A stretch of DNA of 11,251 bases from Candidatus Intestinimonas stercorigallinarum. Its GTDB lineage: Bacteria > Bacillota > Clostridia > Oscillospirales > Oscillospiraceae. Positions 1-6,356 of this stretch are shown piece after piece. The position numbers were made by a program, and so were the translations under genes. Location of the stretch: positions 1 through 11,251 of the forward strand of contig DXDV01000160.1 in assembly GCA_019115345.1 (NCBI GenBank), read 5' to 3'. Each line of letters starts with the position of its first letter. Position 1 is the first letter of the stretch. Below the pieces are notes generated by a model. That model made no database searches. It was not told the origin of the DNA and was given only the letters and a program-made list of their open reading frames with translations.

Positions 1-53
1 GTATTTTGGAGGAAATAACGGGAATCGTCAGGGAAATGGAGCGCTGTTTTCAT
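1..53 (-). CDS. possible 5' end of an unidentified gene (partial)
   Basis: An ATG at 53-51 opens a frame that runs off the left edge, giving MKTALHFPDDSRYFLQN as the first 17 residues. An AAGAAGG sequence lies 11 nt upstream and could be its ribosome binding site. The reading is helped by the minus-strand terminator at 131-172, which would separate this gene from the phosphatase gene before it. I do not recognise the protein from so few residues. The competing reading is a plus-strand frame (3-95) ending at TAG, which would be the tail of a gene entering from the left; it is also open and cannot be excluded. I prefer the minus strand only because it has a start, a plausible SD and an upstream terminator. 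Confidence 0.33.
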   Translation of the reverse strand, partial: MKTALHFPDDSRYFLQN

Positions 54-130
54 AAAATCTTCATCCTTCTTTGCCGCCGGCGGAGCAACCAGTAGGAAAG
101 TGGGCCGGGACGGTGCGTGAGAGGTCCCAT

Positions 131-172
131 AAAAAGCTGCGCGGATTTTCCTTTTGGAAAATCCGCGCAGCT
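131..172 (-). terminator. intrinsic terminator of the HAD phosphatase gene
   Basis: On the minus strand a perfect 17-bp stem (arms 172-156 and 151-135; arm AGCTGCGCGGATTTTCC) closes on a 4-nt AAAA loop. It is followed at once by a run of five T (135-131, the first shared with the stem). It begins 30 bp after the phosphatase stop codon. On the plus strand no T-run follows, so it acts in one direction. This is a textbook Rho-independent terminator. Confidence 0.88.
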
Positions 173-201
173 CTTCACCCATGGCCTCTTTCAATCATCC
201 A

Positions 202-867
202 TCATTTTTGGCAGGGGAGGGAGAGCCTTTGCCGCAGGGCGTCAGGTGTGTCCAAAATCTCGGCAGCGCCGTGCTCCAGCAGAAAGTCCCGGCTGCGGAA
301 ACCCCAGGATACCGACAGGCAGGGAAGACCTGCGTTGGCCGCCGTCTGGATGTCCACGTCGGAGTCCCCCACATAGACGCACCGTTCCACCGGGACGCCC
401 AATTCGGCAATGCACAAGTCCACCAGATCCCGGGCGGGCTTTTTCCGCATGCCCGGACGCTCACCAATGGCGGCAGGGAGGAGGTCCCCAAAGTGCTTTC
501 GGCAGAGCCCCTTTACCGCGCCGTCAAATTTATTGGATACCACTGCTGCTTTACAGCCGTTGTCGCGCAATGCTTCAAGCAGGGCCAGGATACCTGGATA
601 AGGGGCGGTCTGATCCTCCATGTGCTCCAGATAGTCTCCCTTGAACCAGTCCAGGCAATCCAGGATCAGCCTCTCGTCCGTGCCGGCCGGCACAGCCCGG
701 CGGATGAGCTTTTCCACGCCGTTGCCCACGAACTGCCGGACCTCCTCCAGAGAACGCCGGGGCAGTCCGAAGTGGCTCAGCGCACGGTTGGTGCTGGCCG
801 CCAAGTCACCCAGGGTATCCAGCAGCGTACCGTCCAAGTCAAAGATCACCGCGTCATAACACATCAT
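202..867 (-). CDS. HAD-superfamily phosphatase, phosphoglycolate-phosphatase-like
   Basis: The 221-residue protein has all four HAD motifs. Motif I is FDLDGTLLD (nucleophile D10, acid D12), motif II is VVSNK (S111), the motif III lysine is in RKKP (K142/K143), and motif IV is GDSDVD (D168, D172). The helical stretch between motifs I and II (about residues 20-90) is a subfamily IA cap. Members hydrolyse small phosphate esters such as 2-phosphoglycolate in the cytoplasm with Mg2+; the substrate cannot be read from sequence, so I give no gene symbol. The frame extends upstream to 1011, but those codons run antisense into the divergent amidase gene. The start at 867 (or the adjacent ATG at 864) has AAAGGAG 11 nt upstream, and the phosphatase motif begins a few residues later, as is normal. 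The gene is followed by a strong terminator and so appears monocistronic. Confidence 0.9.
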   Translation of the reverse strand: MMCYDAVIFDLDGTLLDTLGDLAASTNRALSHFGLPRRSLEEVRQFVGNGVEKLIRRAVPAGTDERLILDCLDWFKGDYLEHMEDQTAPYPGILALLEALRDNGCKAAVVSNKFDGAVKGLCRKHFGDLLPAAIGERPGMRKKPARDLVDLCIAELGVPVERCVYVGDSDVDIQTAANAGLPCLSVSWGFRSRDFLLEHGAAEILDTPDALRQRLSLPCQK

Positions 868-906
868 GCTTCCATGTTCTCCTTTGCTGTGGCCCTGAAA
901 CCGGCG

Positions 907-919
907 GGCGCATAGGATG
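907..919 (+). promoter_or_regulatory. candidate sporulation-sigma -10 element before the Amidase_6 gene
   Basis: The 13-mer GGCGCATAGGATG lies 28 nt before the amidase start codon and recurs identically at 6344-6356 in front of the cotJ genes. CATAGGAT inside it fits the CATAnnnT shape of sigma-E/sigma-K -10 elements. I could not find a convincing matching -35 element about 15-17 bp upstream, so the assignment rests on the repeat, its position and the type of genes served. Confidence 0.45.
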
Positions 920-947
920 GTACATCGACGAGAAAGGGTGAAGTACC

Positions 948-1487
948 ATGACCCTGCCTGCGCTCCCATACGATCGGGAGGCCGCGCTCCGGTACGCCCA
1001 CCGCTGGGCATACAGCCGAAATCCGGCCTATTATGATTACGAAAATTTAGGGGGAGATTGTACCAATTTTGCCTCCCAATGCCTCTATGCCGGTACCGGG
1101 GTGATGAACTTCACGCCCACCTTCGGCTGGTATTACATCGACGCCAATCGGAAGGCCCCGGCATGGACGGGAGTTCCTTACTTTTATAACTTCATCACTC
1201 GCAAGGAGGAGAGTCCGGGCCCCTTCGGGGTGGAGACCTCCCTGGAGGGGATCGAACCGGGGGATTTTGTTCAGCTCCGTTTTCGCGGGACGACCTTCAG
1301 CCACACGCCCATTGTGGTGGAGATGGGAGATCCGCCCACCCTGGAAAATACCCTGGTGGCCGCCCACAGCTACGATGCCGACTGGCGGCCGCTGAGCACC
1401 TATTTTGTAGAGGAACTCCGATATCTCCACATTTTGGGGGCCTATCCGCCGGACGGCGCGGCCCCGTCCGTGCCGCCGCTGCCCTGA
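948..1487 (+). CDS. Amidase_6 domain protein (putative cell-wall amidase)
   Basis: The 179-residue protein consists almost entirely of the domain called putative amidase (Amidase_6), found in many spore-forming Firmicutes. It opens with the typical YDREAALRYAHRWAYSRNP (residues 8-26), followed by GGDCTNFASQCL (34-46, likely nucleophile C38), a tryptophan- and tyrosine-rich WYY and FYNF region (61-82), and SHTPIVV (118-124, likely catalytic H119). The layout resembles papain-fold/NlpC-like Cys-His enzymes; activity on peptidoglycan is inferred. There is no signal peptide, transmembrane segment or accessory wall-binding domain, so it may act inside the mother cell or forespore, or leave by another route. 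An AGAAAGGGTGAAG site 4-8 nt before the ATG supports the start. The upstream CATAGGAT motif suggests expression in sporulation. The last 15 codons overlap the end of the convergent recombinase gene and encode a Pro/Ala-rich tail. Confidence 0.82.
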   Translation: MTLPALPYDREAALRYAHRWAYSRNPAYYDYENLGGDCTNFASQCLYAGTGVMNFTPTFGWYYIDANRKAPAWTGVPYFYNFITRKEESPGPFGVETSLEGIEPGDFVQLRFRGTTFSHTPIVVEMGDPPTLENTLVAAHSYDADWRPLSTYFVEELRYLHILGAYPPDGAAPSVPPLP

Positions 1488-2506
1488 GGAGTTTGGGCCT
1501 GCTTTTTGCGCCGGACCTTGGAAAGGGGGGTGGCGCTGGCCGCTATCCGCAGTTCGGCGCTGTCTACGTGGGTATATATTTGGGTGGTATTCAGGTTTTC
1601 GTGGCCCAAAACCTCCTGTAAGGTACGCACGTCCACGCCGTTTTGGAGCATCAGCGTGGCCGCTGTATGGCGGAGCTTGTGGCTGGAGTAGAGAGAGGCG
1701 TCCAGACCGGCCTTTTTCAGCCGCTGCTTGACCATGTAGTGGACGGCGTCGGTGGTCATCCGTGTGTGCCGCCGGGTCAGAAAGAGCGCGTTGCGGTCCA
1801 CCGCCGCGCTCTGGCTCCGCTCCGCCAGCCAATCGTCCAGGGCAGCCCGGCAGGCGGCGTTGAGGAAGAGCATCCGCTCCTTATTGCCCTTGCCCAGCAC
1901 CCGGAGCTGTTCTTCCCGTACATCGGTGAGATTAAGGCCCACAAGCTCTGAGATCCGCAGCCCACAGTTGAGAAACAGGGTCAGAATGCAGTAATCCCTG
2001 GCCCGGTTGGGCTCGTCCACGCTTTCCAGAAGCTGGATGCTCTCATCCAGACTCAGATACCGGGGCAGGGATTTCTTCAGCCGAGGGGCGTCCAGGTCCT
2101 GCATGGGATTTTCCGTCATGAGCTTGGCCTTGCTGGAGAGATACTTATAAAAGGATCGGATGGCGGCAATTTTTCTGGCCCGGGCTGATGGCTCCAGACC
2201 AAAGCCGGAAGAGGGGCTGTTGGCGTGCTTGACCCGGTCCCGGCTGAGATAGCTCATGTAGCTGTATACGTCGCTGAGGGTGACGGAGCGAGCCAGGTCC
2301 AGGTCGAGATCGTCAATGGTGATCTGGTCCAGCTCCGTGGTCCGGGGCACCAGGCCGCGCTCCAATTTGATATAGCGGAAGAAGTTGCGCAAATCTAAAT
2401 AGTATTCATCTGCGGTTTTTTTAGAGTGTCCCTGGATGGTCTCATGGTAAACCAGGAAGTCCCGCAGCAGCTTGGGTGCGTCCAGTTTGTAGTCATTTCG
2501 GTCCAT
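1442..2506 (-). CDS. tyrosine recombinase, XerC/XerD family
   Basis: This 354-residue site-specific recombinase has a SAM-like core-binding domain (about residues 10-130) and a catalytic domain (about 145-325). All six catalytic residues are in place: R184 (CGLRISEL), K206 (GKGNKER), H276 and R279 (HKLRH), H302 (LGHENL) and nucleophile Y311 (IYTHV). The R-H and H-Y spacings match Escherichia coli XerD. It is longer than typical XerC/D (about 300) because of an insert around residues 70-105 and a basic then Gly/Ser-rich tail (KVRRKKQ, then low complexity). It probably resolves chromosome dimers or acts at its own site; it lacks the integrase features of phage elements. The ATG at 2506 has GGAGG 7 nt upstream. 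An in-frame ATG at 2587 is rejected because it lies in a hairpin loop and the added residues look non-native. It follows radA by 144 bp and has a candidate promoter of its own. The 3' end overlaps the convergent Amidase_6 gene by 46 bp. Confidence 0.93.
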   Translation of the reverse strand: MDRNDYKLDAPKLLRDFLVYHETIQGHSKKTADEYYLDLRNFFRYIKLERGLVPRTTELDQITIDDLDLDLARSVTLSDVYSYMSYLSRDRVKHANSPSSGFGLEPSARARKIAAIRSFYKYLSSKAKLMTENPMQDLDAPRLKKSLPRYLSLDESIQLLESVDEPNRARDYCILTLFLNCGLRISELVGLNLTDVREEQLRVLGKGNKERMLFLNAACRAALDDWLAERSQSAAVDRNALFLTRRHTRMTTDAVHYMVKQRLKKAGLDASLYSSHKLRHTAATLMLQNGVDVRTLQEVLGHENLNTTQIYTHVDSAELRIAASATPLSKVRRKKQAQTPQGSGGTDGAAPSGG

Positions 2507-2518
2507 AGCCTCCCTCCA

Positions 2519-2546
2519 ACTCAACAAAATTTTTATTTTGTTGAGT
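2519..2546. repeat. perfect 28-bp palindrome, dif-like 11-6-11 site before the Xer gene
   Basis: Left arm ACTCAACAAAA (2519-2529) and right arm TTTTGTTGAGT (2536-2546) are exact reverse complements around the 6-nt centre TTTTTA. The pairing extends one more base inward, giving 12-bp arms and a TTTT centre. Length and geometry equal a bacterial dif site (two 11-bp Xer-binding arms, 6-bp spacer). The right arm resembles the Firmicute XerD half-site TTATGTAAACT at 7 of 11 positions by my recollection of the Bacillus subtilis site. It sits 12 bp before the recombinase start codon, in an AT-rich island within GC-rich DNA. It has no T-run after it, so it is not a normal terminator. Alternatives are a protein-binding operator or an mRNA hairpin controlling translation of the recombinase. 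Confidence 0.6.
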
Positions 2547-2576
2547 AGAGAATAGACCCCCCTTTCGGCAGACGGT

Positions 2577-2600
2577 CCAGGAGACATTTCTGTCTCCTGG
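2577..2600 (-). other. 10-bp GAAA-tetraloop hairpin in the Xer gene leader
   Basis: On the minus strand CCAGGAGACA, GAAA and TGTCTCCTGG form a perfect 10-bp stem capped by a GNRA-type GAAA tetraloop, 70 bp before the recombinase start. The loop has no U-run after it (ACCGTCTG follows), so it is a poor terminator. It may stabilise the 3' end of radA mRNA or belong to the recombinase leader. Confidence 0.6.
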
Positions 2601-2631
2601 GCCTTGTTGCTGTGTGTGGCAGTTTTCTTTT

Positions 2632-2659
2632 GTCATATTGTGAAATTGTCTTACGTCAA
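2632..2659 (-). promoter_or_regulatory. candidate sigma-A promoter for the Xer gene
   Basis: On the minus strand TTGACG (2659-2654, five of six matches to the -35 consensus) is followed after 16 bp by TATGAC (2637-2632, four of six matches to the -10). It overlaps the last codons of radA and the AT-rich gap after it. A transcript from here would begin near 2625 and include both the GAAA hairpin and the palindrome in its leader. Confidence 0.4.
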
Positions 2660-4024
2660 AACGGCGGCCAGAGCTTCCCGGATATTTTTCACCCGGATGA
2701 GCTGCAAGCCCTCCGGCTCCTGGAACCGGGCGCTGTTCCGGGCCGGGATCAGGCACTGGGTAAAGCCCAGCCGGCGCACTTCGCTCAGACGCTGGCCCAA
2801 CGCGCTCACAGACCGCAGCTCGCCAGTCAGGCCCACTTCGCCGATGGCCGCCAGACCGCCCGGTACGCTCTTGTCCCGGAAGCTGGACGCCATAGCGATG
2901 ATGGCGGCCAGATCGGCGGCAGGCTCGTCCAGGCTCAGGCCGCCGATGACGTTGAGATAGGCGTCGCAGCCGCTGACCATGAGTCCGCCCCGCTTCTCCA
3001 GCACCGCCAGGAGCAGCATGGCCCGGTTGTAATCAAAGCCATTGCTGGTGCGGCGGGCGTTGCCGTAGCCGCTGGGGGCCAGCAGGGCCTGGACCTCCGC
3101 CAGGATGGGCCGGACTCCCTCCATCACGCAGGTGACGCAAGTGCCCGGCGTATCCAGGGGCCGCCCGGCCAGCAGGGTTTCCGAGGGGTTGGGCACCTGG
3201 GTGAGGCCGCTGTCGGCCATCTCAAAAACGCCGATCTCATTGGTAGCACCAAAACGATTTTTCGCCGCGCGGAGAATGCGGTAAGACATGTGGGGCTCCC
3301 CCTCAAAGTAGAGCACGCAGTCCACCATGTGCTCAAGCACCTTGGGACCGGCGATGGAGCCCTCTTTGTTTACATGCCCGATGACAAAGACGGTGATCCC
3401 CTGCCCTTTTGCCAGCTGCATAAGGGCCATGGTGCACTCCTTCACCTGGGCTACGCTGCCCGGCGCGCTGGCGTTCTCCCCGTGGTACATGGTCTGAATG
3501 GAATCTACGATGAGCACGTCGGGCCGCAGCTCCGCCACCGACTCCAAAATTTCCTCCAAATCGGTCTCAGCCAGCAGGTAGAGCTCCTCACTCTGCACTC
3601 CCAGCCGGTCGGCGCGCAGCTTGATCTGGCGCTCCGACTCCTCACCGGAGACGTAGAGCACCTTGGAGCTCTGGCACAGACTCTCGCAGATTTGGAGCAT
3701 AAGGGTGGACTTGCCGATACCGGGGGCGCCGCCCACCAGCACCAAAGAGCCCTGGACCGCGCCCCCGCCCAGCACCCGGTCCAGTTCGCTCAAACCGGTC
3801 TGGAAGCGGAGCTCGTTGGTGGTCTCCACCTCCCGGAGCGCCTTGGGACGGTTGAGGGGGCCCACTCGGACCGCGCTCCTGGATTGGGCGGAAGCGGAGC
3901 GCTTCTTGGGCTCCGCCGGCCGCTCCACCACTGTATTCCAGCTGCCGCAGGCGGGACACTTCCCCACCCACTTTGGGGTCTCATTTCCACATTCCGTACA
4001 GTAAAAGACGGTTTTTGCCTTCAA
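2651..4024 (-). CDS. radA: DNA repair protein RadA (Sms)
   Basis: RadA is a RecA-like, DnaB-like ATPase that promotes branch migration in recombinational repair. From the TTG at 4024 the protein has 457 residues, the usual family length. It starts with a zinc finger (C9, C12, C23, C26), followed by the P-loop GGAPGIGKST (98-107), Walker B VLIVDS (170-175), the RadA signature KNRFG (255-259), and a Lon-protease-like C-terminal domain (about 285-450) containing DAYLNVIGG (354-362) and GEVGLTGELR (395-404). The start is uncertain. A GAAGGG site lies 10 nt before TTG 4024, while the GTG at 4033 is only 2 nt from it, so TTG is preferred. The open frame continues into the preceding amidase gene but that part is arginine/proline noise. 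The gene follows the amidase stop by 16 bp and is likely cotranscribed with it. Confidence 0.97.
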   Translation of the reverse strand: MKAKTVFYCTECGNETPKWVGKCPACGSWNTVVERPAEPKKRSASAQSRSAVRVGPLNRPKALREVETTNELRFQTGLSELDRVLGGGAVQGSLVLVGGAPGIGKSTLMLQICESLCQSSKVLYVSGEESERQIKLRADRLGVQSEELYLLAETDLEEILESVAELRPDVLIVDSIQTMYHGENASAPGSVAQVKECTMALMQLAKGQGITVFVIGHVNKEGSIAGPKVLEHMVDCVLYFEGEPHMSYRILRAAKNRFGATNEIGVFEMADSGLTQVPNPSETLLAGRPLDTPGTCVTCVMEGVRPILAEVQALLAPSGYGNARRTSNGFDYNRAMLLLAVLEKRGGLMVSGCDAYLNVIGGLSLDEPAADLAAIIAMASSFRDKSVPGGLAAIGEVGLTGELRSVSALGQRLSEVRRLGFTQCLIPARNSARFQEPEGLQLIRVKNIREALAAVLT

Positions 4025-4040
4025 ATGGTTCACTTCCCTT

Positions 4041-4787
4041 CTAGTTTCCTTCCGCAGGGACGGGTGACAACAGGGCGCTGGCCAGCGCGGCCGCCAGCTT
4101 GGTCTGGTACCCGGCGGTGCGCAGCAGGGCCTCCTCCTCCGGGTTGGACAGAAACCCACACTCCACCAAGATGGCGGGACAGGTGACGTGGTCCATCAGG
4201 TAGACCGGGCCGGGCAGCTTGGCCGCCTGCCGGGTGTTTTCAGGAGACAGCGCCCGGCGCAAAATTTCTTGGGTGTGCTCCGCCAGCGGGCGGCTGTGTT
4301 CCTGGTCGGTGTAAAAAACCTGTGCGCCTCGGTAGCGTGCTCCACCGGCGCCGGTATACATGTTTTGATGGATGCTCACCAGCAGGGCGTTGGGGACGGC
4401 CTCCACCTGTTCCACCCGGTTGCGCAGGTCGGAAGCCTTCTTTTCCCGGAGGGTGACCGCCTCCGGGTCATGGAGGGAGATGTCCTCCGTGCGCAGCAGC
4501 ACCGTATCAGCGCCATAGAAGGCAAGGATGGCATCCAGCCGCAGCGCCACCTTCAGGTTGATGTCGCTCTCCACCGTCCCTGCGGAGGACACCGCTCCCC
4601 CGTCCTCCCCGCCGTGTCCGGCATCGATGACAACCGTCACCCCACGGAGCTGGAACGGACCGGCCAGGACGGGGACGGCCTCCTCCCTGCCCCACCCGTG
4701 CAGCGCGGCCGCGGCGGCGATCAACACCGCGGCGGCCACGGAAAGGGCGTATCTTCTCTTCCAAAGCCGGATGTTGCGTGTTTTCAT
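4041..4787 (-). CDS. N-acetylmuramoyl-L-alanine amidase, CwlD-like
   Basis: An Amidase_3 zinc enzyme of 248 residues that cleaves the bond between N-acetylmuramic acid and L-alanine of peptidoglycan. A basic N-terminus (KTRNIRLWKRR) and one hydrophobic segment (about residues 14-30) anchor or export it. The catalytic domain (about 50-240) has the zinc ligands H58 (DAGHGG), E73 (VESD) and H140 (SIHQN), and the catalytic glutamate E209 (VECGFLSN). This compact form, with one membrane anchor and no wall-binding repeats, is that of CwlD, which makes the muramic-delta-lactam of spore cortex. That role is inferred from architecture and from the spore-former context. ATG 4787 is 7 nt from the AAGGGGGG ribosome site; the ATG at 4793, two codons earlier, is too close to it. 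It lies 49 bp after the MATE gene and 16 bp before radA on the same strand. Confidence 0.9.
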   Translation of the reverse strand: MKTRNIRLWKRRYALSVAAAVLIAAAAALHGWGREEAVPVLAGPFQLRGVTVVIDAGHGGEDGGAVSSAGTVESDINLKVALRLDAILAFYGADTVLLRTEDISLHDPEAVTLREKKASDLRNRVEQVEAVPNALLVSIHQNMYTGAGGARYRGAQVFYTDQEHSRPLAEHTQEILRRALSPENTRQAAKLPGPVYLMDHVTCPAILVECGFLSNPEEEALLRTAGYQTKLAAALASALLSPVPAEGN

Positions 4788-4836
4788 ACGCATACCCCCC
4801 TTCCGGCAGTTTATGCCGACGGGAGGGCGGGTATGT

Positions 4837-6210
4837 TCAGACGGGCTGGACCGCAGAGGCTGTCCGCTTGCCCAGAATCCGTTTGATGGTCAGCAGGTAG
4901 ACCAGCACCGACACGGCTGCACCGCCGAAATCGGCGATGGGTCCGGAATAGAATACTGCCTGCGCGCCGAAAAAAGCGGGCAGCATGAACAGGCTGACGA
5001 AATAGAGGCCCTTGCGCCAAAAGGACAGCGGCAGAGAAGCCCGTACCACACCCATACCGGTGAAGCCGTCCACAATGGCATACTGAAGCCCCATGGGGAT
5101 GATTCCCAGGGTGAAGATCCGGATCGCCTGAGAGGCCATGGCAACGTAGGCGGGGTCCCGGGTAAAGATGAGGACGAAGGATTGGGGGATGAACTGGGCC
5201 AGGAGGAAAAACAGCGTGGTGAAGGCCAGACACAACAGCGCAGTGCACTTTTGCGCCTCTATGACCCGGTCCGGCCGCCGGGCGCCGTAGTTGTAGCCCA
5301 GGATACTCTGGGTCCCGCCGGTGATCCCGCTCAGAGGCATGGTGATCATGAGCATAAAGCTCTGCATGATGGTGGCGCAGGTGACAAGCATGTCCCCCTC
5401 CCCTGCCCCGCCGTACCGTTGGAGAATGGCGTTCATGGCAATGATCATCATGTTGTCCATGGCGATGATGATAAAGGAGGTCAGGCCGACGGTGAGGATG
5501 GAACGGATCGTTTTCAGCCGGTAACCGCCGAAGGTGATGCGCACCGGCGGCCGCCGTCCAAAGAGGAAGAGCAGCACATAGACGCAGGAGGCGAGCTGGG
5601 AGAGCACTGTGGCCAGAGCCGCCCCCTCCACCCCCATGTCCAGCAGGAAGATGAACACGGGGTCCAGCACGATGTTGAGCACCGCGCCCAAGAGTACAGA
5701 ACCCATGGCGGTGTTGGCAAAGCCCTGACAGACGATAAATTGGTTGAGTCCTGAGGACATCAGGGCAAAGACGGTGCCCATGAGATAAATGGTAATGTAG
5801 GCGTCGGCGTAGGGAAAGGTGACGGAGCTGGCTCCAAACCACATGAGGAGCTGGCGGCGGATGAGCAGGGTGACCACTGTCAGGACGGCCGACAGAGCCA
5901 GCAGCATCAAAAAGCAGTTGGCCAAGATGCGCTCTGCCGCATCTCGATTTCCCTCCCCCAGACGAATGCTCATCAGCGGCGCGCCGCCTACCCCCACCAG
6001 GAAGGCAAAGGCGCCCACCAGGGTCACGATGGGGCCGCAGATCCCTACGCCGGCGAGGGCGGTGTCACCGATTTCCGGGATATTGCCGATGTACATGCGG
6101 TCTACAATGCTGTAAAACACGCTGACAAACTGTGCCAGCATAGAGGGCAGAGCCACCCGCAGCACCAGGGGACGGATGGGATCTCTGCCCAAGTCATTTT
6201 CACGCTTCAA
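4837..6210 (-). CDS. MATE family multidrug/cation efflux transporter
   Basis: This 457-residue integral membrane protein has about twelve hydrophobic segments in two homologous halves, the multidrug and toxic compound extrusion fold. Members export cationic drugs or metabolites in exchange for Na+ or H+. Recognisable features are the N-terminal PLVLRVALPSMLAQFVS with VDRMYIG (residues 14-42), GVGGAPLMSIRLGEGN (73-88), the mid-half LNIVLDPVFIF (178-188), and QSILGYNYGA (301-310) in the second half. It belongs to the MepA-like branch; the substrate is unknown. The start is TTG at 6210 with AGGAGA 8 nt upstream. The first in-frame ATG is 22 codons later, inside the first membrane helix, so it cannot be the start. 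A good TATAAT promoter lies about 85 bp upstream. It is probably the first gene of a unit with the amidase and radA, although the link to them may be only positional. Confidence 0.93.
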   Translation of the reverse strand: MKRENDLGRDPIRPLVLRVALPSMLAQFVSVFYSIVDRMYIGNIPEIGDTALAGVGICGPIVTLVGAFAFLVGVGGAPLMSIRLGEGNRDAAERILANCFLMLLALSAVLTVVTLLIRRQLLMWFGASSVTFPYADAYITIYLMGTVFALMSSGLNQFIVCQGFANTAMGSVLLGAVLNIVLDPVFIFLLDMGVEGAALATVLSQLASCVYVLLFLFGRRPPVRITFGGYRLKTIRSILTVGLTSFIIIAMDNMMIIAMNAILQRYGGAGEGDMLVTCATIMQSFMLMITMPLSGITGGTQSILGYNYGARRPDRVIEAQKCTALLCLAFTTLFFLLAQFIPQSFVLIFTRDPAYVAMASQAIRIFTLGIIPMGLQYAIVDGFTGMGVVRASLPLSFWRKGLYFVSLFMLPAFFGAQAVFYSGPIADFGGAAVSVLVYLLTIKRILGKRTASAVQPV

Positions 6211-6242
6211 ACTTCTCTCTCCTATATGGCGTTTCCCCGGCG

Positions 6243-6282
6243 GTCTGCCGGTGAGGACCTGCGGCGCGGCGGTCCCGCAGAC
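6243..6282 (-). other. stem-loop in the MATE gene leader
   Basis: In the roughly 77-nt predicted leader, GTCTGC (6282-6277) pairs with GCAGAC (6248-6243). Inside this, GGACC (6275-6271 on the minus strand) pairs with GGTCC (6259-6255), leaving a GC-rich loop. The structure ends about 30 nt before the TTG start. No U-run follows it. It may slow translation or have no role. Confidence 0.4.
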
Positions 6283-6293
6283 ATCCGGGCATC

Positions 6294-6323
6294 ATTATAC
6301 CACAGGGACTGGAAGAAAGTAAA
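6294..6323 (-). promoter_or_regulatory. sigma-A promoter of the MATE-amidase-radA unit
   Basis: On the minus strand a consensus TATAAT (6299-6294), with TG one base upstream (TGGTATAAT, extended -10), is preceded after 17-18 bp by TTTACT/TTACTT as a weak -35. The predicted transcript starts near 6287, giving a leader of about 77 nt. The element is back to back with the cotJ promoter candidate. Confidence 0.7.
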
Positions 6324-6343
6324 CAGGCCCCATCGGAGGCGGC

Positions 6344-6356
6344 GGCGCATAGGATG
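6344..6356 (+). promoter_or_regulatory. candidate sporulation-sigma -10 element before cotJ
   Basis: GGCGCATAGGATG, identical over 13 bp to the sequence at 907-919, contains CATAGGAT, a fit to sigma-E/sigma-K -10 boxes (CATAnnnT). It lies 60 nt before the GTG start of the coat gene. In Bacillus subtilis cotJ is a sigma-E operon, which supports the reading. No clear -35 is visible. Confidence 0.5.

Noticed and set aside
3..95. Plus-strand frame ending at TAG 93-95 as the tail of an upstream gene
   Set aside because: It is open but has no recognisable motif; I favour the minus-strand start at 53 because it has an SD and a terminator before it. This is not settled.
2507..2587. Upstream ATG start for the Xer gene at 2587
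   Set aside because: The added 27 residues would be translated through a hairpin and the palindrome; ATG 2506 has a perfect GGAGG site and fits the family N-terminus.
4025..4159. Upstream start for radA
   Set aside because: It would overlap the amidase gene and add an Arg/Pro-rich stretch before the zinc finger; the TTG at 4024 gives normal RadA length.
2612..4186. Plus-strand open frame of 524 codons opposite radA
   Set aside because: It is the antisense shadow of a clear radA gene in GC-rich DNA; it has His/Gln/Gly-rich composition, no family motif and no ribosome site.
4528..5754. Plus-strand open frame of 408 codons opposite the MATE and amidase genes
   Set aside because: It is His/Asp/Gly-rich antisense noise spanning two real genes.
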